Positions 23,986-35,100 of a DNA stretch of 64,000 bases are shown here, in pieces. The translations under genes and the position numbers were made by a program. Within the stretch, counting starts at the first letter, position 1. Each line of letters opens with the position of its first letter. The notes beneath the pieces were generated by a model that worked only from the letters and a program-made list of their open reading frames with translations, had not been told where the DNA came from and did not search any database. Source of the stretch: Fluviicola chungangensis (GTDB taxonomy: Bacteria; Bacteroidota; Bacteroidia; Flavobacteriales_D; Crocinitomicaceae); assembly GCF_007558725.1 (NCBI RefSeq), contig NZ_VLPL01000003.1:558001-622000 (forward strand). The letters are read 5' to 3'.

Positions 23986-25350
23986 ATGAGTAATGCAATG
24001 TCTCTCACGTCTTTAACAGCAATCAGTCCGGTAGATGGACGTTATCGTTCTAAAGTGAGCGAGCTGGCCCCTTATTTTTCCGAATTCGGATTGATTAAAT
24101 ACCGGGTGCATGTAGAGGTTGAGTATTTCATTGCGCTGGTCGAAGCCGGAATTGGTCCGTTAAAAGAAGTGTCAACTTCTATTTTTCCCAAACTGAGAGC
24201 AATCGTTACGGCATTCTCGGAAGCGGATGCTTTGGCGATAAAAGAAATCGAAAAAACAACAAACCACGATGTAAAAGCGGTTGAGTACTTCCTGAAAGAT
24301 AAAATGCAGCAACTGGGATTGGAAAACTACCTGGAATTCATTCATTTCGGGTTAACCTCACAGGATATCAACAATACATCGATCCCATTGAGTTTAAAAG
24401 AAGCGGTAAATGAAGTATACATTCCTTCATTGAATGAATTGATTTCTGTTTTGAAAGGATATACCAAGGACTGGTCGGGAATTGCATTATTGGCACGAAC
24501 ACATGGTCAGCCGGCTTCTCCGACAATTTTGGGAAAAGAAATCGGTGTATTTGTTTACCGTTTGGAAACACAACTTGAAATTTTGAAAACAATTCCTTAC
24601 GCAGCTAAATTTGGAGGGGCAACCGGAAATTTCAATGCACACCAGGTTGCTTTTCCGGATACGGACTGGGTCGCTTTTTCTAATCGATTTGTCAATGAGC
24701 AATTGGGACTGAAACGAAGTCAGCTGACAACCCAAATAGAGAATTACGACCAGTTGGCGAACCTGTTCGACTGTTTAAAGCGCATCAATACCATTATCCT
24801 GGATTTAGACCGCGACATGTGGACCTATATTTCCATGGAATATTTCAAGCAAAAATTGAAAGAAGGGGAAGTTGGTTCTTCAGCGATGCCACACAAAGTA
24901 AACCCAATCGATTTTGAAAATTCCGAAGGAAATATCGGGATTGCCAATGCCCTGTATGAACATTTGGCTGCAAAATTGCCGGTGTCGAGACTACAGCGTG
25001 ACTTAACCGATTCGACGGTGTTAAGAGCAATCGGGATGCCGCTTGCACATTCGCTGATCTCATTTAAAGCAACGATTGCAGGATTGAATAAATTACTCTT
25101 GAACGAAGCTGCAATCCAGCAGGACCTGGAAGATAACTGGGCGGTCGTGGCAGAAGCGATCCAGACAATCTTAAGAAGTATCGGTTTTCCAAAACCATAT
25201 GAAGCATTGAAAGGGTTGACGCGTAAAAATGAGAAAGTGACACAGCAAACGGTGCATGATTTTATCGATACACTGGAAGTGGATGTTGCAATGAAAGAAC
25301 GTTTAAAGAAAATCACGCCTTCAAATTATACCGGGGTGAAGCTGGTGTAA
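23986..25350 (+). CDS. purB: Adenylosuccinate lyase
   Basis: A 454-aa enzyme acting twice in purine synthesis: it releases fumarate from SAICAR and from adenylosuccinate. The family signature GSSAMPHKVNPIDFENSEGN (residues 297-316) is complete and includes the flexible catalytic loop. TSQDINNTSIPL and ARTHGQPASPTILGKE carry the other active-site residues. The NPIDFEN form and the length match the E. coli-type enzyme. The start at 23986 (MSNAMSLTSLTAISPVDGRY) is chosen over a frame start at 23899, which lies upstream of the -7 box at 23956. Confidence 0.95.
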   Translation: MSNAMSLTSLTAISPVDGRYRSKVSELAPYFSEFGLIKYRVHVEVEYFIALVEAGIGPLKEVSTSIFPKLRAIVTAFSEADALAIKEIEKTTNHDVKAVEYFLKDKMQQLGLENYLEFIHFGLTSQDINNTSIPLSLKEAVNEVYIPSLNELISVLKGYTKDWSGIALLARTHGQPASPTILGKEIGVFVYRLETQLEILKTIPYAAKFGGATGNFNAHQVAFPDTDWVAFSNRFVNEQLGLKRSQLTTQIENYDQLANLFDCLKRINTIILDLDRDMWTYISMEYFKQKLKEGEVGSSAMPHKVNPIDFENSEGNIGIANALYEHLAAKLPVSRLQRDLTDSTVLRAIGMPLAHSLISFKATIAGLNKLLLNEAAIQQDLEDNWAVVAEAIQTILRSIGFPKPYEALKGLTRKNEKVTQQTVHDFIDTLEVDVAMKERLKKITPSNYTGVKLV

Positions 25351-25381
25351 GGAACTTTTATTATATTACAGAAAAAAAGCC

Positions 25382-26929
25382 TTGCGATTTCTTCAACTCA
25401 TTTTTTTTCTGTTACTGAGCAATTTCTTTTGGGGACAAGTACCTCCTCAAATTGATTGGGGACCGGAAAACCTGGCGCGCCCGAATACGATTGCAATTCT
25501 GCCGAAGGACAACGGAATTTTCTTTACGTTCCATTATGGCAACGGATCCTTGATGCCTTCAGCTAAAATTTCGCGTTTTGAGAATGGAAAAGAGATCTTT
25601 TCCAAACGGATTGAGCCCAGAATTGATCAGAAAATGGTGACTTTGGAAGACATGTTCTTGTTTTCTAATCGCTTATTCGGATTGTTTTCCGACAAAATCG
25701 GCCCGTCGGTGACCTTGTACATGCAGGAATACGATGATGATGTGGATCCTTTTGGTCCGCCATTGGTGGTAGCTTCCTATGTGATTCCGAAAGGCTGGAG
25801 CAGGAATGTATTGGTGACAACGAAAGTTTCTCCCGAAAACAATTTTTTAGTGGTGGATTACCTGATCCCGGCGAAGAAAGAACCATTCGATCGTTTCGGA
25901 TACAACATTCTGAACAAGCAAATGGTTTCTGTGCGTGAAGGAGAGTACGAAATCCCTTATGAGTCGAATCTTTCTGCTGTTGAAGCGAGACATTTGACGG
26001 ATAAAGGAGATTATTTTTTGGGGGTATCTGTTTTCTCCAAAGCATATTACAGTGTCTGGAAAGATTTCGGACAGGTAGATAAATCGGTGTTAATCCACAT
26101 GAGTCCCGGAGATTCCCTGAAGATGTACGAGCTGGATTTGGAGCAGCGAAAAGTCTACAATTTTGTGATTACTTCGAATGATTCCAATGCGATCGTTACC
26201 GGTACCTGGGGCGGAGAAGATTCCAGGGGCGCCAAAGGAGTATTTTATTCGTCTTTTTCCCTGGATTCAAATAGATTGGAATTGCCTAAGTTCCTGGAAT
26301 TTCCGGCGGAAATCCTGGACCAGGAAAATCCGCAAACGGATGATATTTACAGTTACCAGAATATCAACGGAGAACTACTGAATTATGCTTTCCGGAATGT
26401 GATCCTCCTTCCCGACGGTTCGATCAATGTACTGGCCGAGCAATACTACATCTACGAAGTGAATACCACCGATTCGCGCGGGATGAACCAGGTAACGAAT
26501 TATTACAATTACAACGATTGCATTGTGTATTCGCTCTCACATGCGGGGGAACTGAACTGGTTCCGGAAAATTCCCAAGAAGCAGGAATCTGTCAATGATT
26601 TTGGCCAGTTTTCTTCCCTGATAAGTTACGTAAGCAAAGGAAACCTGGTCATTTTTTTTAACGATCATATCCAAAATTACGACCAAATCGGGGAGTATTT
26701 GGGAACTCGGATTCCCTTTTCAAATACCCTGAGGTACAAAGAATATTGTTTGGCAAAAGCGCGCGTAAATCTGGAAAGCGGTGAAACCCAGCGAGTCATG
26801 TTTTCGCCCTACGATGCAATTGAAGCCTTTGTTTGCCTGAAACTTTCCTGTGTGAATTACAGCACGCATCAGGTGATTTTTGCCGCTTCCAACAAGCGGG
26901 ATAAATATGGGTTTCTTACTTTTGAGTAG
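25382..26929 (+). CDS. Exported protein of unknown function, probable TTG start
   Basis: A 515-aa protein with an N-terminal hydrophobic segment ending at a Gln-containing cleavage site (LIFFLLLSNFFWGQ), so it is probably exported. No ATG precedes the signal peptide in frame; TTG at 25382 is the only sensible start. The mature part begins PPQIDWGPENLARPN and contains no domain I recognise. It shares a block with the incomplete protein at 62607: WFRKIPKKQESVNDFG here and WVVKLPKRQYSINDGG there, each followed after some 15 residues by FFND and NY. The C-terminal parts are also similar (VNLESGETQRVMFSP against IDLKSGEFKRELMLKP). The two belong to one uncharacterised family. It starts 31 bp after purB. 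Confidence 0.75.
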   Translation: MRFLQLIFFLLLSNFFWGQVPPQIDWGPENLARPNTIAILPKDNGIFFTFHYGNGSLMPSAKISRFENGKEIFSKRIEPRIDQKMVTLEDMFLFSNRLFGLFSDKIGPSVTLYMQEYDDDVDPFGPPLVVASYVIPKGWSRNVLVTTKVSPENNFLVVDYLIPAKKEPFDRFGYNILNKQMVSVREGEYEIPYESNLSAVEARHLTDKGDYFLGVSVFSKAYYSVWKDFGQVDKSVLIHMSPGDSLKMYELDLEQRKVYNFVITSNDSNAIVTGTWGGEDSRGAKGVFYSSFSLDSNRLELPKFLEFPAEILDQENPQTDDIYSYQNINGELLNYAFRNVILLPDGSINVLAEQYYIYEVNTTDSRGMNQVTNYYNYNDCIVYSLSHAGELNWFRKIPKKQESVNDFGQFSSLISYVSKGNLVIFFNDHIQNYDQIGEYLGTRIPFSNTLRYKEYCLAKARVNLESGETQRVMFSPYDAIEAFVCLKLSCVNYSTHQVIFAASNKRDKYGFLTFE

Positions 26930-26967
26930 CCCTTTCGCAACAGGTTGCTTCTTACCCCGGAATTGCG

Positions 26968-28566
26968 TCAGTTTCTTTTTCTCCGGAAAATACGCAGGAT
27001 CCTTAAGATCAGGAACATTCCGAAACCGACTACTGCAAAATATCCGATAAAATCGCCCAATACCTGGTAAAGTGTTTGTTTGGAGTTGAGTTGAATCGTG
27101 TAATTAAATTGATCTTTTACCCACCAGTTGGTTTGTTTCAAAATTTCTCCGCGATTGGAAATAATTCCCGATGTCCCGGTGTTTGCAGATCGAACCACGT
27201 ATTTATTGTTTTCGATTGCGCGCAGACGGGCAAATTGAAAATGCTGCTTGTAACCCGGCGTATCTCTCCACCAACCGTCATTGGTAATAATTGCTATAAA
27301 TTGGGAGCCATTTTTTGCCTGCTTTGCCAAAAAACCGCCGTAAATGGATTCGTAACAAACTACCGGAGAAAATTTGACCCGGTTTTTCTCAAAAATTTTT
27401 GGTTCGGTTTCTGTTCCCAAACTTCCCGATCCACCTTCCATTTCAACTGCCAATTCTTCCAGGAACGGAAACATTCCGACGAAAGGGATTTTCTCCACAC
27501 CCAATACGAGTTTCGATTTATGAATGATTTTAGGATTGGGAGTATTGTCGAAGAGGATAGAGGAATTGTAATCCTCCACGTAGGCATTCAATGGGGGAAT
27601 GAATTTGCTTGCAGCCGAATTTTTATAGTCAAAGACCTGGAAGGTGGTTGCTCCGATCAATAAACCCGCATTCGCCCATTTAGCACGATGCTCGTTGATT
27701 ACGTAAAAGAACGTTTCCTTGCGTAAGCCTGTTTCGTAAATTTTGGAAGTGGGATAAAGAGATGTTTCGGGTGCGATTACCAGTTGGGTTTCTTTGGAGA
27801 CCGCCTGGTCTGCCTGATCCAAAATCGACTTCAGTTGTTCTTCATTTCCCAATACAAATTTTTCCCCGTACGGGTCAATATTGGGTTGGATAATCGCTAC
27901 GTTGTAGGGTATCCCCTCTGTACTTTTCGAGACATAAAGGATGAGTGATAAGCACAATGGAAGGATAAGAATAAGCAGTGACAAAATGAAATACGTGTTT
28001 CTCAGAAGGTTTTTCGGTCGAATGATCAACTTGTAGAAGAGCAGGTTCATGACGAGTATCCAAAGCGAGCCACCCAGAACTCCGGTAATGGAATACCATT
28101 GAACCCAGGAAGTTCGTGGAGCAAAAACATTTCCTAAAGTAAGCCAGGGCCAGGATAATTCCCAGTGAAAATGCAAAAATTCGAAGCTCAGCCATACGCA
28201 GATCAGGATAGGACCATTCCATTTTGAACCCAATTTTCGTTTCAGTAAATGGTAGACCAAAAATGTCAGTGCCATTAATAAACTATTTGCAAAGAATGCC
28301 ATGTATGCACCTCCTTCACTTGCGTAATAAACCCACCAGGTTGTACCCACATTGTAAATGAAAAAAGCCAAATAAGCCTGGAGAAAAAGACTGAAAGCTT
28401 TCCGTTTCGAATGAAAATAAGACTCAACCAAGAGCAGTGGAACCCATGCTAAGAAGGTGAGAGGAGTGAGATTTCCGGTTTCGGGAAATGAAACGGTTAA
28501 AAGAATTCCCGATAAAATACTTAGTAACCAGCGATTTAGTCTTTTTTGAATGATTTTTTCTATCAT
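26968..28566 (-). CDS. lnt: Apolipoprotein N-acyltransferase
   Basis: A 532-aa inner-membrane enzyme that adds the third acyl chain to lipoproteins. The N-terminal half has several membrane segments. The C-terminal half is a carbon-nitrogen hydrolase domain with the catalytic triad E267 (IAPETSLYP), a lysine at about residue 350-352 (IHKSKLVLG) and C404 (VVCYESIYG). GTSGIISNRGEI and a final membrane helix complete the fold. It is convergent with the exported protein ending at 26929; only 38 bp separate them, with a weak GCAAC/GTTGC stem. Confidence 0.94.
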   Translation of the reverse strand: MIEKIIQKRLNRWLLSILSGILLTVSFPETGNLTPLTFLAWVPLLLVESYFHSKRKAFSLFLQAYLAFFIYNVGTTWWVYYASEGGAYMAFFANSLLMALTFLVYHLLKRKLGSKWNGPILICVWLSFEFLHFHWELSWPWLTLGNVFAPRTSWVQWYSITGVLGGSLWILVMNLLFYKLIIRPKNLLRNTYFILSLLILILPLCLSLILYVSKSTEGIPYNVAIIQPNIDPYGEKFVLGNEEQLKSILDQADQAVSKETQLVIAPETSLYPTSKIYETGLRKETFFYVINEHRAKWANAGLLIGATTFQVFDYKNSAASKFIPPLNAYVEDYNSSILFDNTPNPKIIHKSKLVLGVEKIPFVGMFPFLEELAVEMEGGSGSLGTETEPKIFEKNRVKFSPVVCYESIYGGFLAKQAKNGSQFIAIITNDGWWRDTPGYKQHFQFARLRAIENNKYVVRSANTGTSGIISNRGEILKQTNWWVKDQFNYTIQLNSKQTLYQVLGDFIGYFAVVGFGMFLILRILRIFRRKRN

Positions 28567-28727
28567 ACTACGAAATTACAATTTGTTTGATGATGAAGCG
28601 TCTATTTCGACGAATGCCTTGAAAACAAAGACGAATCGGGCGGTTTAAATGTGAATTATCACACATAAAATTGAAAATAAATTGTTAAAAAATGGAATTT
28701 CTTTCAAAAAGAGACAACTAGCAAACC

Positions 28728-28745
28728 TTTTTTTCGTCACATTTG
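28728..28745 (+). promoter_or_regulatory. Upstream element shared by the two small/large cassettes
   Basis: TTTTTTTCGTCACATTTG lies 23 bp before the first small gene. The equivalent position of the second cassette (36172-36189) reads TTTTTTTCGTCAACTTTG. CACATTTG and CAACTTTG are one base off the -7 consensus TAnnTTTG, so this is probably a conserved promoter. Confidence 0.5.
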
Positions 28746-28768
28746 TCAAGAACTAAAATACTCTTTTA

Positions 28769-29122
28769 ATGAAAAAGAATTTCATTAACTGTTTGTGCTT
28801 TACTACTACGCTCTCTCTTTTTTCCGCGTTGAATAGTTTTGGCCAACAGATTGAAAGACATGATGATGGGGTTTATTTAAATCCACATATTTCCGGTATT
28901 GGATCTCCAACTGTGGTATACCATCTCAGCTCTTCGATAGAAACTACTATTTTAAATGAACTGGAAATTTATCTGGAATCCATGAATGCAATCACTCAGG
29001 TGGATGTAACCGGTCTGGATATTTCCATTGAGTTCAGAGAACCCACGACGAATGAAATGATCTATCCGTTCATTCAGCGAATGGAAATGCTTTATATCTA
29101 TCGAAATCCAAAAATCAGATAA
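28769..29122 (+). CDS. Small exported protein of cassette 1
   Basis: A 117-aa protein with a signal peptide (cleavage after ALNSFGQ). The mature part has about 90 residues and looks like a beta-alpha-beta-beta-alpha-beta arrangement: VVYHLS, ETTILNELEIYLESMNA, TQVDVTG, DISIEF, NEMIYPFIQRMEM, LYIYR. This resembles a ferredoxin-like fold without metal-binding cysteines (inference). It is 79/117 identical, by hand count, to the small protein at 36216, with the same length and no gaps. The gene lies 23 bp before a giant T9SS surface protein, as its paralogue lies 20 bp before a related one, which suggests a functional pair. No function is known to me. Confidence 0.8.
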   Translation: MKKNFINCLCFTTTLSLFSALNSFGQQIERHDDGVYLNPHISGIGSPTVVYHLSSSIETTILNELEIYLESMNAITQVDVTGLDISIEFREPTTNEMIYPFIQRMEMLYIYRNPKIR

Positions 29123-29145
29123 TACTTAATACTACGCTCTCCGGT

Positions 29146-32100
29146 ATGAAAACAACTACTTTTTGGGGTTATTTAATTTTACCTCTATTCGTCCTTTTCC
29201 ATTTTTCCGTTCTTTCGCAAGGAGCGGATACACAGGCAGGTGCTACCTCCGTTCCGATTTCCCTTCCTTTTAATGCAGCGGGTTCAACCACTTCAGCGGC
29301 AAATAATTACAATGCCGCCGGAACGACGTTCGATGATGGTCCGGATTGGTACTATTATTATTGTGCTCCTACAAATGCAACATTGTGGGTCACGATCACG
29401 TTTACACCGGGTGGATTGGCAAACCCGGTTATGCCGTCAATTACTGTTTTGGATGCAACAGGAACTTTACTTGCTCAAACTCAGGTTTTTGGCGATGTTT
29501 CCGGAACTTATGGAATACCATTTACCCCCTTGACAGGACAGTGTTATTATTTTGTAGTTGATAACGATGGAATAAGCGGTCCGCCGGGATTTAATTACAA
29601 CATTCAAATTTCAAATACCACTCCGGCCCATCCTGCTAATCCGACACAACCGGCTTGCACCAATATTGGTTTTGATGCAGGTTCAACTTCCGGATGGTTA
29701 GGTTCCTGGGGACATTCCATGCAAACAGGTGTTTTTCCGCAACCAACTCCGACTTATACACCTATTTTTTACAACACAACCGGCGGTCATCATACCGTTA
29801 CTACTCCGGGAATGGATTTACAGGCCCCGATTCAAACGGTTTGTCCGCAGATTCCCGGAAATACCAATTCACTGATGCTTGGTGACGGACCAAACGGGGC
29901 TTATGGTGGCGCCAGTATCGAACAAAAATTCCAGGTAACCGCCTCAAACGCCCTGTTTACTTATTATTATGCCCTGGTCATTCAGGATGGTGGAGCCTCC
30001 GGGTCAACAGCACACACGGACCAGGAGCAGCCTTATTTTAAGATCGAAGCGCTAAACTGTGCCGGCACTCCCATTACTTGTGGAAACTTATTGGTGACAG
30101 GAGGCCCTGGAATACCCGGGTTTACTCAAATCGGAACTAGCGGAACTTATTGGAAAGACTGGACACCGGTTATGCTGGATTTAACTCCATATATCGGATC
30201 TTGTGTAACCATGCGCTTTACTGTGGGTGACTGTTCTATAGGTGCTCACTATGCATATGCTTACCTCGATGCAACGTGTGCACCTATGAGTATTGTTGCT
30301 CCACCGAATATTTGTCAATTTCAAACTTCGACATTAACTGCTCCGACAGGAGCTGCGACCTATTCCTGGGTAGAAACTTCTTCACCGGGAACCATATTGG
30401 GCACATCGAATATTTTATCTATTACTCCAACTGCAACAGGAACATTTACCTATCAATGTACGATGACATCAATTACGGGATGTAACTCGACCTTGACTTC
30501 ATCGGTTACTGTTTTGCCGACACCGCAAATTACTGTGACTAACCCACCGGCAGTTTGTTCTCCCGGAACAGTTGATTTGACCAGTTCAAGTGTCGTAACC
30601 ATTAACTCCGGCTCCGGAACAATCGGTTATTTTTCGGATGCTGCATGTACAGTCCCGATCGCTTCTCCTAATGCGGTGTCGACTAGTGGGACATACTATA
30701 TCCAAATTCTGAATGCGAATGGTTGCTATGAGATTGAACCGGTTACTGTAACTGTAAATGCCAGTCCGACAGCTAATGTTGTAACAGCGAATCAATCAAT
30801 CTGTACGGGAGCGAGTGTGAATTTGAATGCAACCCTCACGCCGGCCGGTTACAACAATCCAGTAACATTTACAAATACAACCGATTTTGTATTGAATGAC
30901 GGAAGTGTGACACCTGTGAATTCACCGATAGTTGTCAGTGGGATTAGCCCCCAAACGCCGGGAGTTTTGCCGATTGTTTCAGTAAATATGAACATCACAC
31001 ATACATATGACGGTGACATTACCGTTTGGCTTGTTTGTCCGAACGGAAGTACAATTGATCTTACTTCAGATAACGGAGGGTCCGGAGCTAATTATACGAA
31101 TACCACTTTTGTTCCTTCGGGGGCTCCATCGGTTACAACGGGAGCAGCACCTTTTACAGGCAGCTTTACTCCTGAGCAAGCATTTTCGTTGTTAAATTCA
31201 TGTGCTGTGAATGGAACCTGGACCTTGCAGGTATATGATCTTGCAACAGGTGATATCGGGACTTTAACTGATTGGTCGATTACATTTAATAATTATGTAC
31301 CGACAACTTTCGTATGGTCACCAACAACGAATATGACCAATTCAACGACGCTCACCCCGACCGTTTCACCGACAACTACGACCACTTATACCTTAACAGG
31401 AACAAATGCGATTGGAGGTTGTACATCAACGGATAATGTAGTTATTACCGTAAATCCACTTCCTACAGCTACTATCGCAGGAACGACGACAGTTTGTCAG
31501 AATACAGCTGCTCCGACCATTACTTTTACGGGAGCAAGCGGAACAGCTCCGTATACGTTCACTTATAACATCAACGGTGGTGCTAACCAAACGGTAAGCA
31601 GCGGAGCGGGAACAACTGCAACCCTTAATGCTCCAACCGGAACAGCAGGTACATTTACCTATAACTTAGTCAGTGTGACCAGCGCAATGGGATGTTCGCA
31701 AAACCAGTCGGGTTCGGCAACAATTACAGTTACCCAGACTCCAACGGTGAATGCGGTAGCTGCTCAAACCGTTTGTGCAAATGCATCGACAACTGCAGTT
31801 ACTTTCACCGGAAATAATACAGCGACGACCACTTTCAATTGGACGAATAACACGACTTCGATCGGATTGGGAGCGAGCGGCACAGGTAACATCGGAGCAT
31901 TTACAGCCACGAATGCAACAGCTTCTCCGGTTACAGCGACTATCACGGTAACACCAACATTGAATGGTTGTCCGGGAACCCCACAGAACTTTACTATTAC
32001 GGTAAATCCTATTCCGACCGTGAACGCTCCGGCACCGCAAACCGTTTGTGCAAATGCATCGACAACCGCAGTTACTTTCACTGGAAATAATACCGCTACA

Positions 32101-35100
32101 ACTACTTTCAACTGGGCGAATAACACGACTTCAATCGGGTTGGGCGCAAGCGGCACAGGGAACATCGGAGCATTTACAGCCACGAATGCAACCGCTTCGC
32201 CTGTTACAGCGACTATCACGGTAACACCAATATTGAATGGTTGTCCGGGAACCCCACAGAACTTTACTATTACAGTCAATCCATTACCTACGGTAAATGC
32301 ACCTGCGCCGCAAACTGTTTGTGCAAATGCATCGACAACTGCAGTTACTTTCACCGGAAATAATACAGCGACGACCACTTTTGATTGGACGAATAACACG
32401 ACTTCAATCGGGTTGGGCGCAAACGGTATAGGAAACATCGGAGCATTTACAGCTACGAATGCAACAGCTTCTCCGGTTACAGCGAATATTACGGTAACAC
32501 CAACATTGAATGGTTGTCCCGGAACCCCACAGAACTTTACTATTACGGTAAATCCTATTCCGACCGTGAACGCTCCGGCACCGCAAACCGTTTGTGCAAA
32601 TGCATCAACAACCGCAGTTACTTTCACCGGAAATAATACAGCGACGACCACTTTTGATTGGACGAATAACACGACTTCAATCGGGTTGGGCGCAAACGGT
32701 ACAGGAAACATCGGAGCATTTACAGCCACGAATGCAACCGCTTCGCCTGTTACAGCGACTATCACGGTAACACCAACGTTGAATGGTTGTCCGGGAACCT
32801 CACAGAATTTTACTATTACAGTCAATCCATTACCTACGGTAAATGCACCTGCGCCGCAAACTGTTTGTGCAAATGCATCGACAACTGCAGTTAATTTCAC
32901 CGGAAATAATACAGCGACGACCACTTTCAATTGGACGAATAACACGACTTCGATCGGGTTGGGAGCGAGCGGCACAGGGAACATCGGAGCATTTACAGCC
33001 ACGAATGCAACGGCTTCTCCGATTACAGCGACTATTACGGTAACACCGACATTGAATGGTTGTCCCGGAACTCCACAGAACTTTACTATTACGGTAAATC
33101 CTATTCCGACAGTGAACGCTCCGGCATCGCAAACTGTTTGCGCAAATGCATCGACAACCGCAGTTACTTTCACCGGAAATAATACCGCTACAACTACTTT
33201 CAACTGGGCGAATAACACGACTTCGATCGGGTTGGGCGCAAGCGGCACAGGTAACATCGGAGCATTTACAGCCACGAATGCAACCGCTTCGCCTGTTACA
33301 GCGACTATCACGGTAACACCAACATTGAATGGTTGTCCGGGAACCCCACAGAACTTTACCATTACAGTCAATCCAACACCAACAATTGGTGGAACCTTTA
33401 CTGCTTGTGCGGGATCTTCTACTCAATTAGCGGGAAGCGGAACTCCGGCAGCTGCAACCCCATGGGCTTCTTCCAATACTGGGGTGGCGACTGTTTCTTC
33501 AACAGGTTTGGTAACAGGAATTGTGGCGGGAACAAGTACAATTACGTATATGAACTCGAGTGGATGTACGGTGACACAAGCAGTAACAATCACGTCCGGT
33601 GCAACAATATCAGGTAACCTGATTGTCTGTGTTGGTGCTACGACCCAGCTAAGCGGAACAGGAACAGCTAATGCCACGAATCCGTGGGTATCTTCCAATA
33701 CCGCCGTGGCGACTGTTTCCAATACCGGATTGGTTACTTCACTCACAGCCGGAACAACAAACATAACGTATACCAATTCCAGCGGATGTTTGGATACAAA
33801 AGTTGTGACCGTGAATCCGCTTCCTACTGTTACAGGTTCAGATGTATGTATGGGTGGAACGACTCAATTGACAGGTTCCGGAACAGCCAATGCAACGAAT
33901 CCGTGGGTATCTTCCAATACTGCAGTTGCAACTGTTTCAAATACCGGTTTGGTAACAGGTATTTCGGTTGGTTCTACCACGATTACATATACCAATTCCA
34001 ATGGTTGTTCCAATACGATGTCTTTGAATGTAGTTGGAAATCCTGCAATAACCGGAACATTAAGTGCATGCATCGGTGCGACGACCCAGCTATCTGCAAC
34101 CGGAACAGCCAATGTCACGAATCCATGGACCTCTTCCAATACAGCGGTCGCTACCGTTTCAAATACGGGGCTGGTGACCGGAGTTTCTGCCGGAACAACT
34201 ACCATTACGTTTACCAATGCATCTTCGTGTCAAAGCACGGCAGTCGTAACGATTAACCCGTTACCGACAATTACCGGGAACCTGAGTGTATGTGCCGGTT
34301 CAACAACCCAATTAACGGGTTCAGGAACTGCAAATGCATCCGCACCATGGACTTCGTCCAATACAGCGATTGCAACGATTTCGAATACAGGTTTGGTAAC
34401 CGGAATTTCCGCCGGAAACACTACCATTACCTATACCAATAGCAATGGCTGTTCGCAAACAGTTACAGTGGTCGTGAACGCTTTGCCAACAGCAACCATT
34501 TCCGGTGCTTCTACAATTTGTGCGGGGAATTCAACAACCTTTACTCTTTCAGGAACCCCGAATGCGACGATTGTTTATTCCAATGGGACGAGTAACTCGA
34601 ACGTGGTTCTGAATGCTGCGGGAAATGCAACGGTGAACACTGGTATTTTGAATAATATGATTACTTATACCCTTGTTTCAGCTCAATCCGCGGCTCCTGC
34701 TTCCTGCACCAATATTTTAACGGGTTCTGTCACTATAACCGTTGATCCGAATCCTGTAATGGACCCGGTTGCAGACATGCTGGTATGTCCGGGAGATAAT
34801 GTGAGTATTCCGGTGTTTACATCCGTTCCAGCCGGGGCGACTTACAGCTGGACAAATTCAAATACAGCAATCGGTCTTGGTGCAAACGGAAATGGTAATA
34901 TCCCCGTTTTTGCAGCAGTTAACCCGGGAACGACACCTGTTAGTGGAACAATATCGGTTATCCCTACATTGAACGGCTGTTCGGGATCAAGCGTAACATT
35001 TACAATTGGAGTAAGTAATAATCCTACGGCAAATGCGGGTACTGATATTAGTTTGTGTATTAACTCATCGACTGGAAATCAGATCGGTTCGGCAGCAGTT

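Noticed and set aside
27076-27663. Antisense frame of 195 codons opposite lnt
   Set aside because: lnt has intact catalytic residues across this region; the opposite frame has no recognisable features.
31764-33371. Long antisense open frame of 535 codons
   Set aside because: It lies exactly opposite the six 273-bp repeats and repeats with them. It is a by-product of the biased codons of the sense adhesin gene and lacks a signal or known domain.
31741-33378. Regularly spaced repeats as a possible CRISPR array
   Set aside because: Units of 273 bp are in-frame protein repeats without unique spacers, and no cas genes are present.
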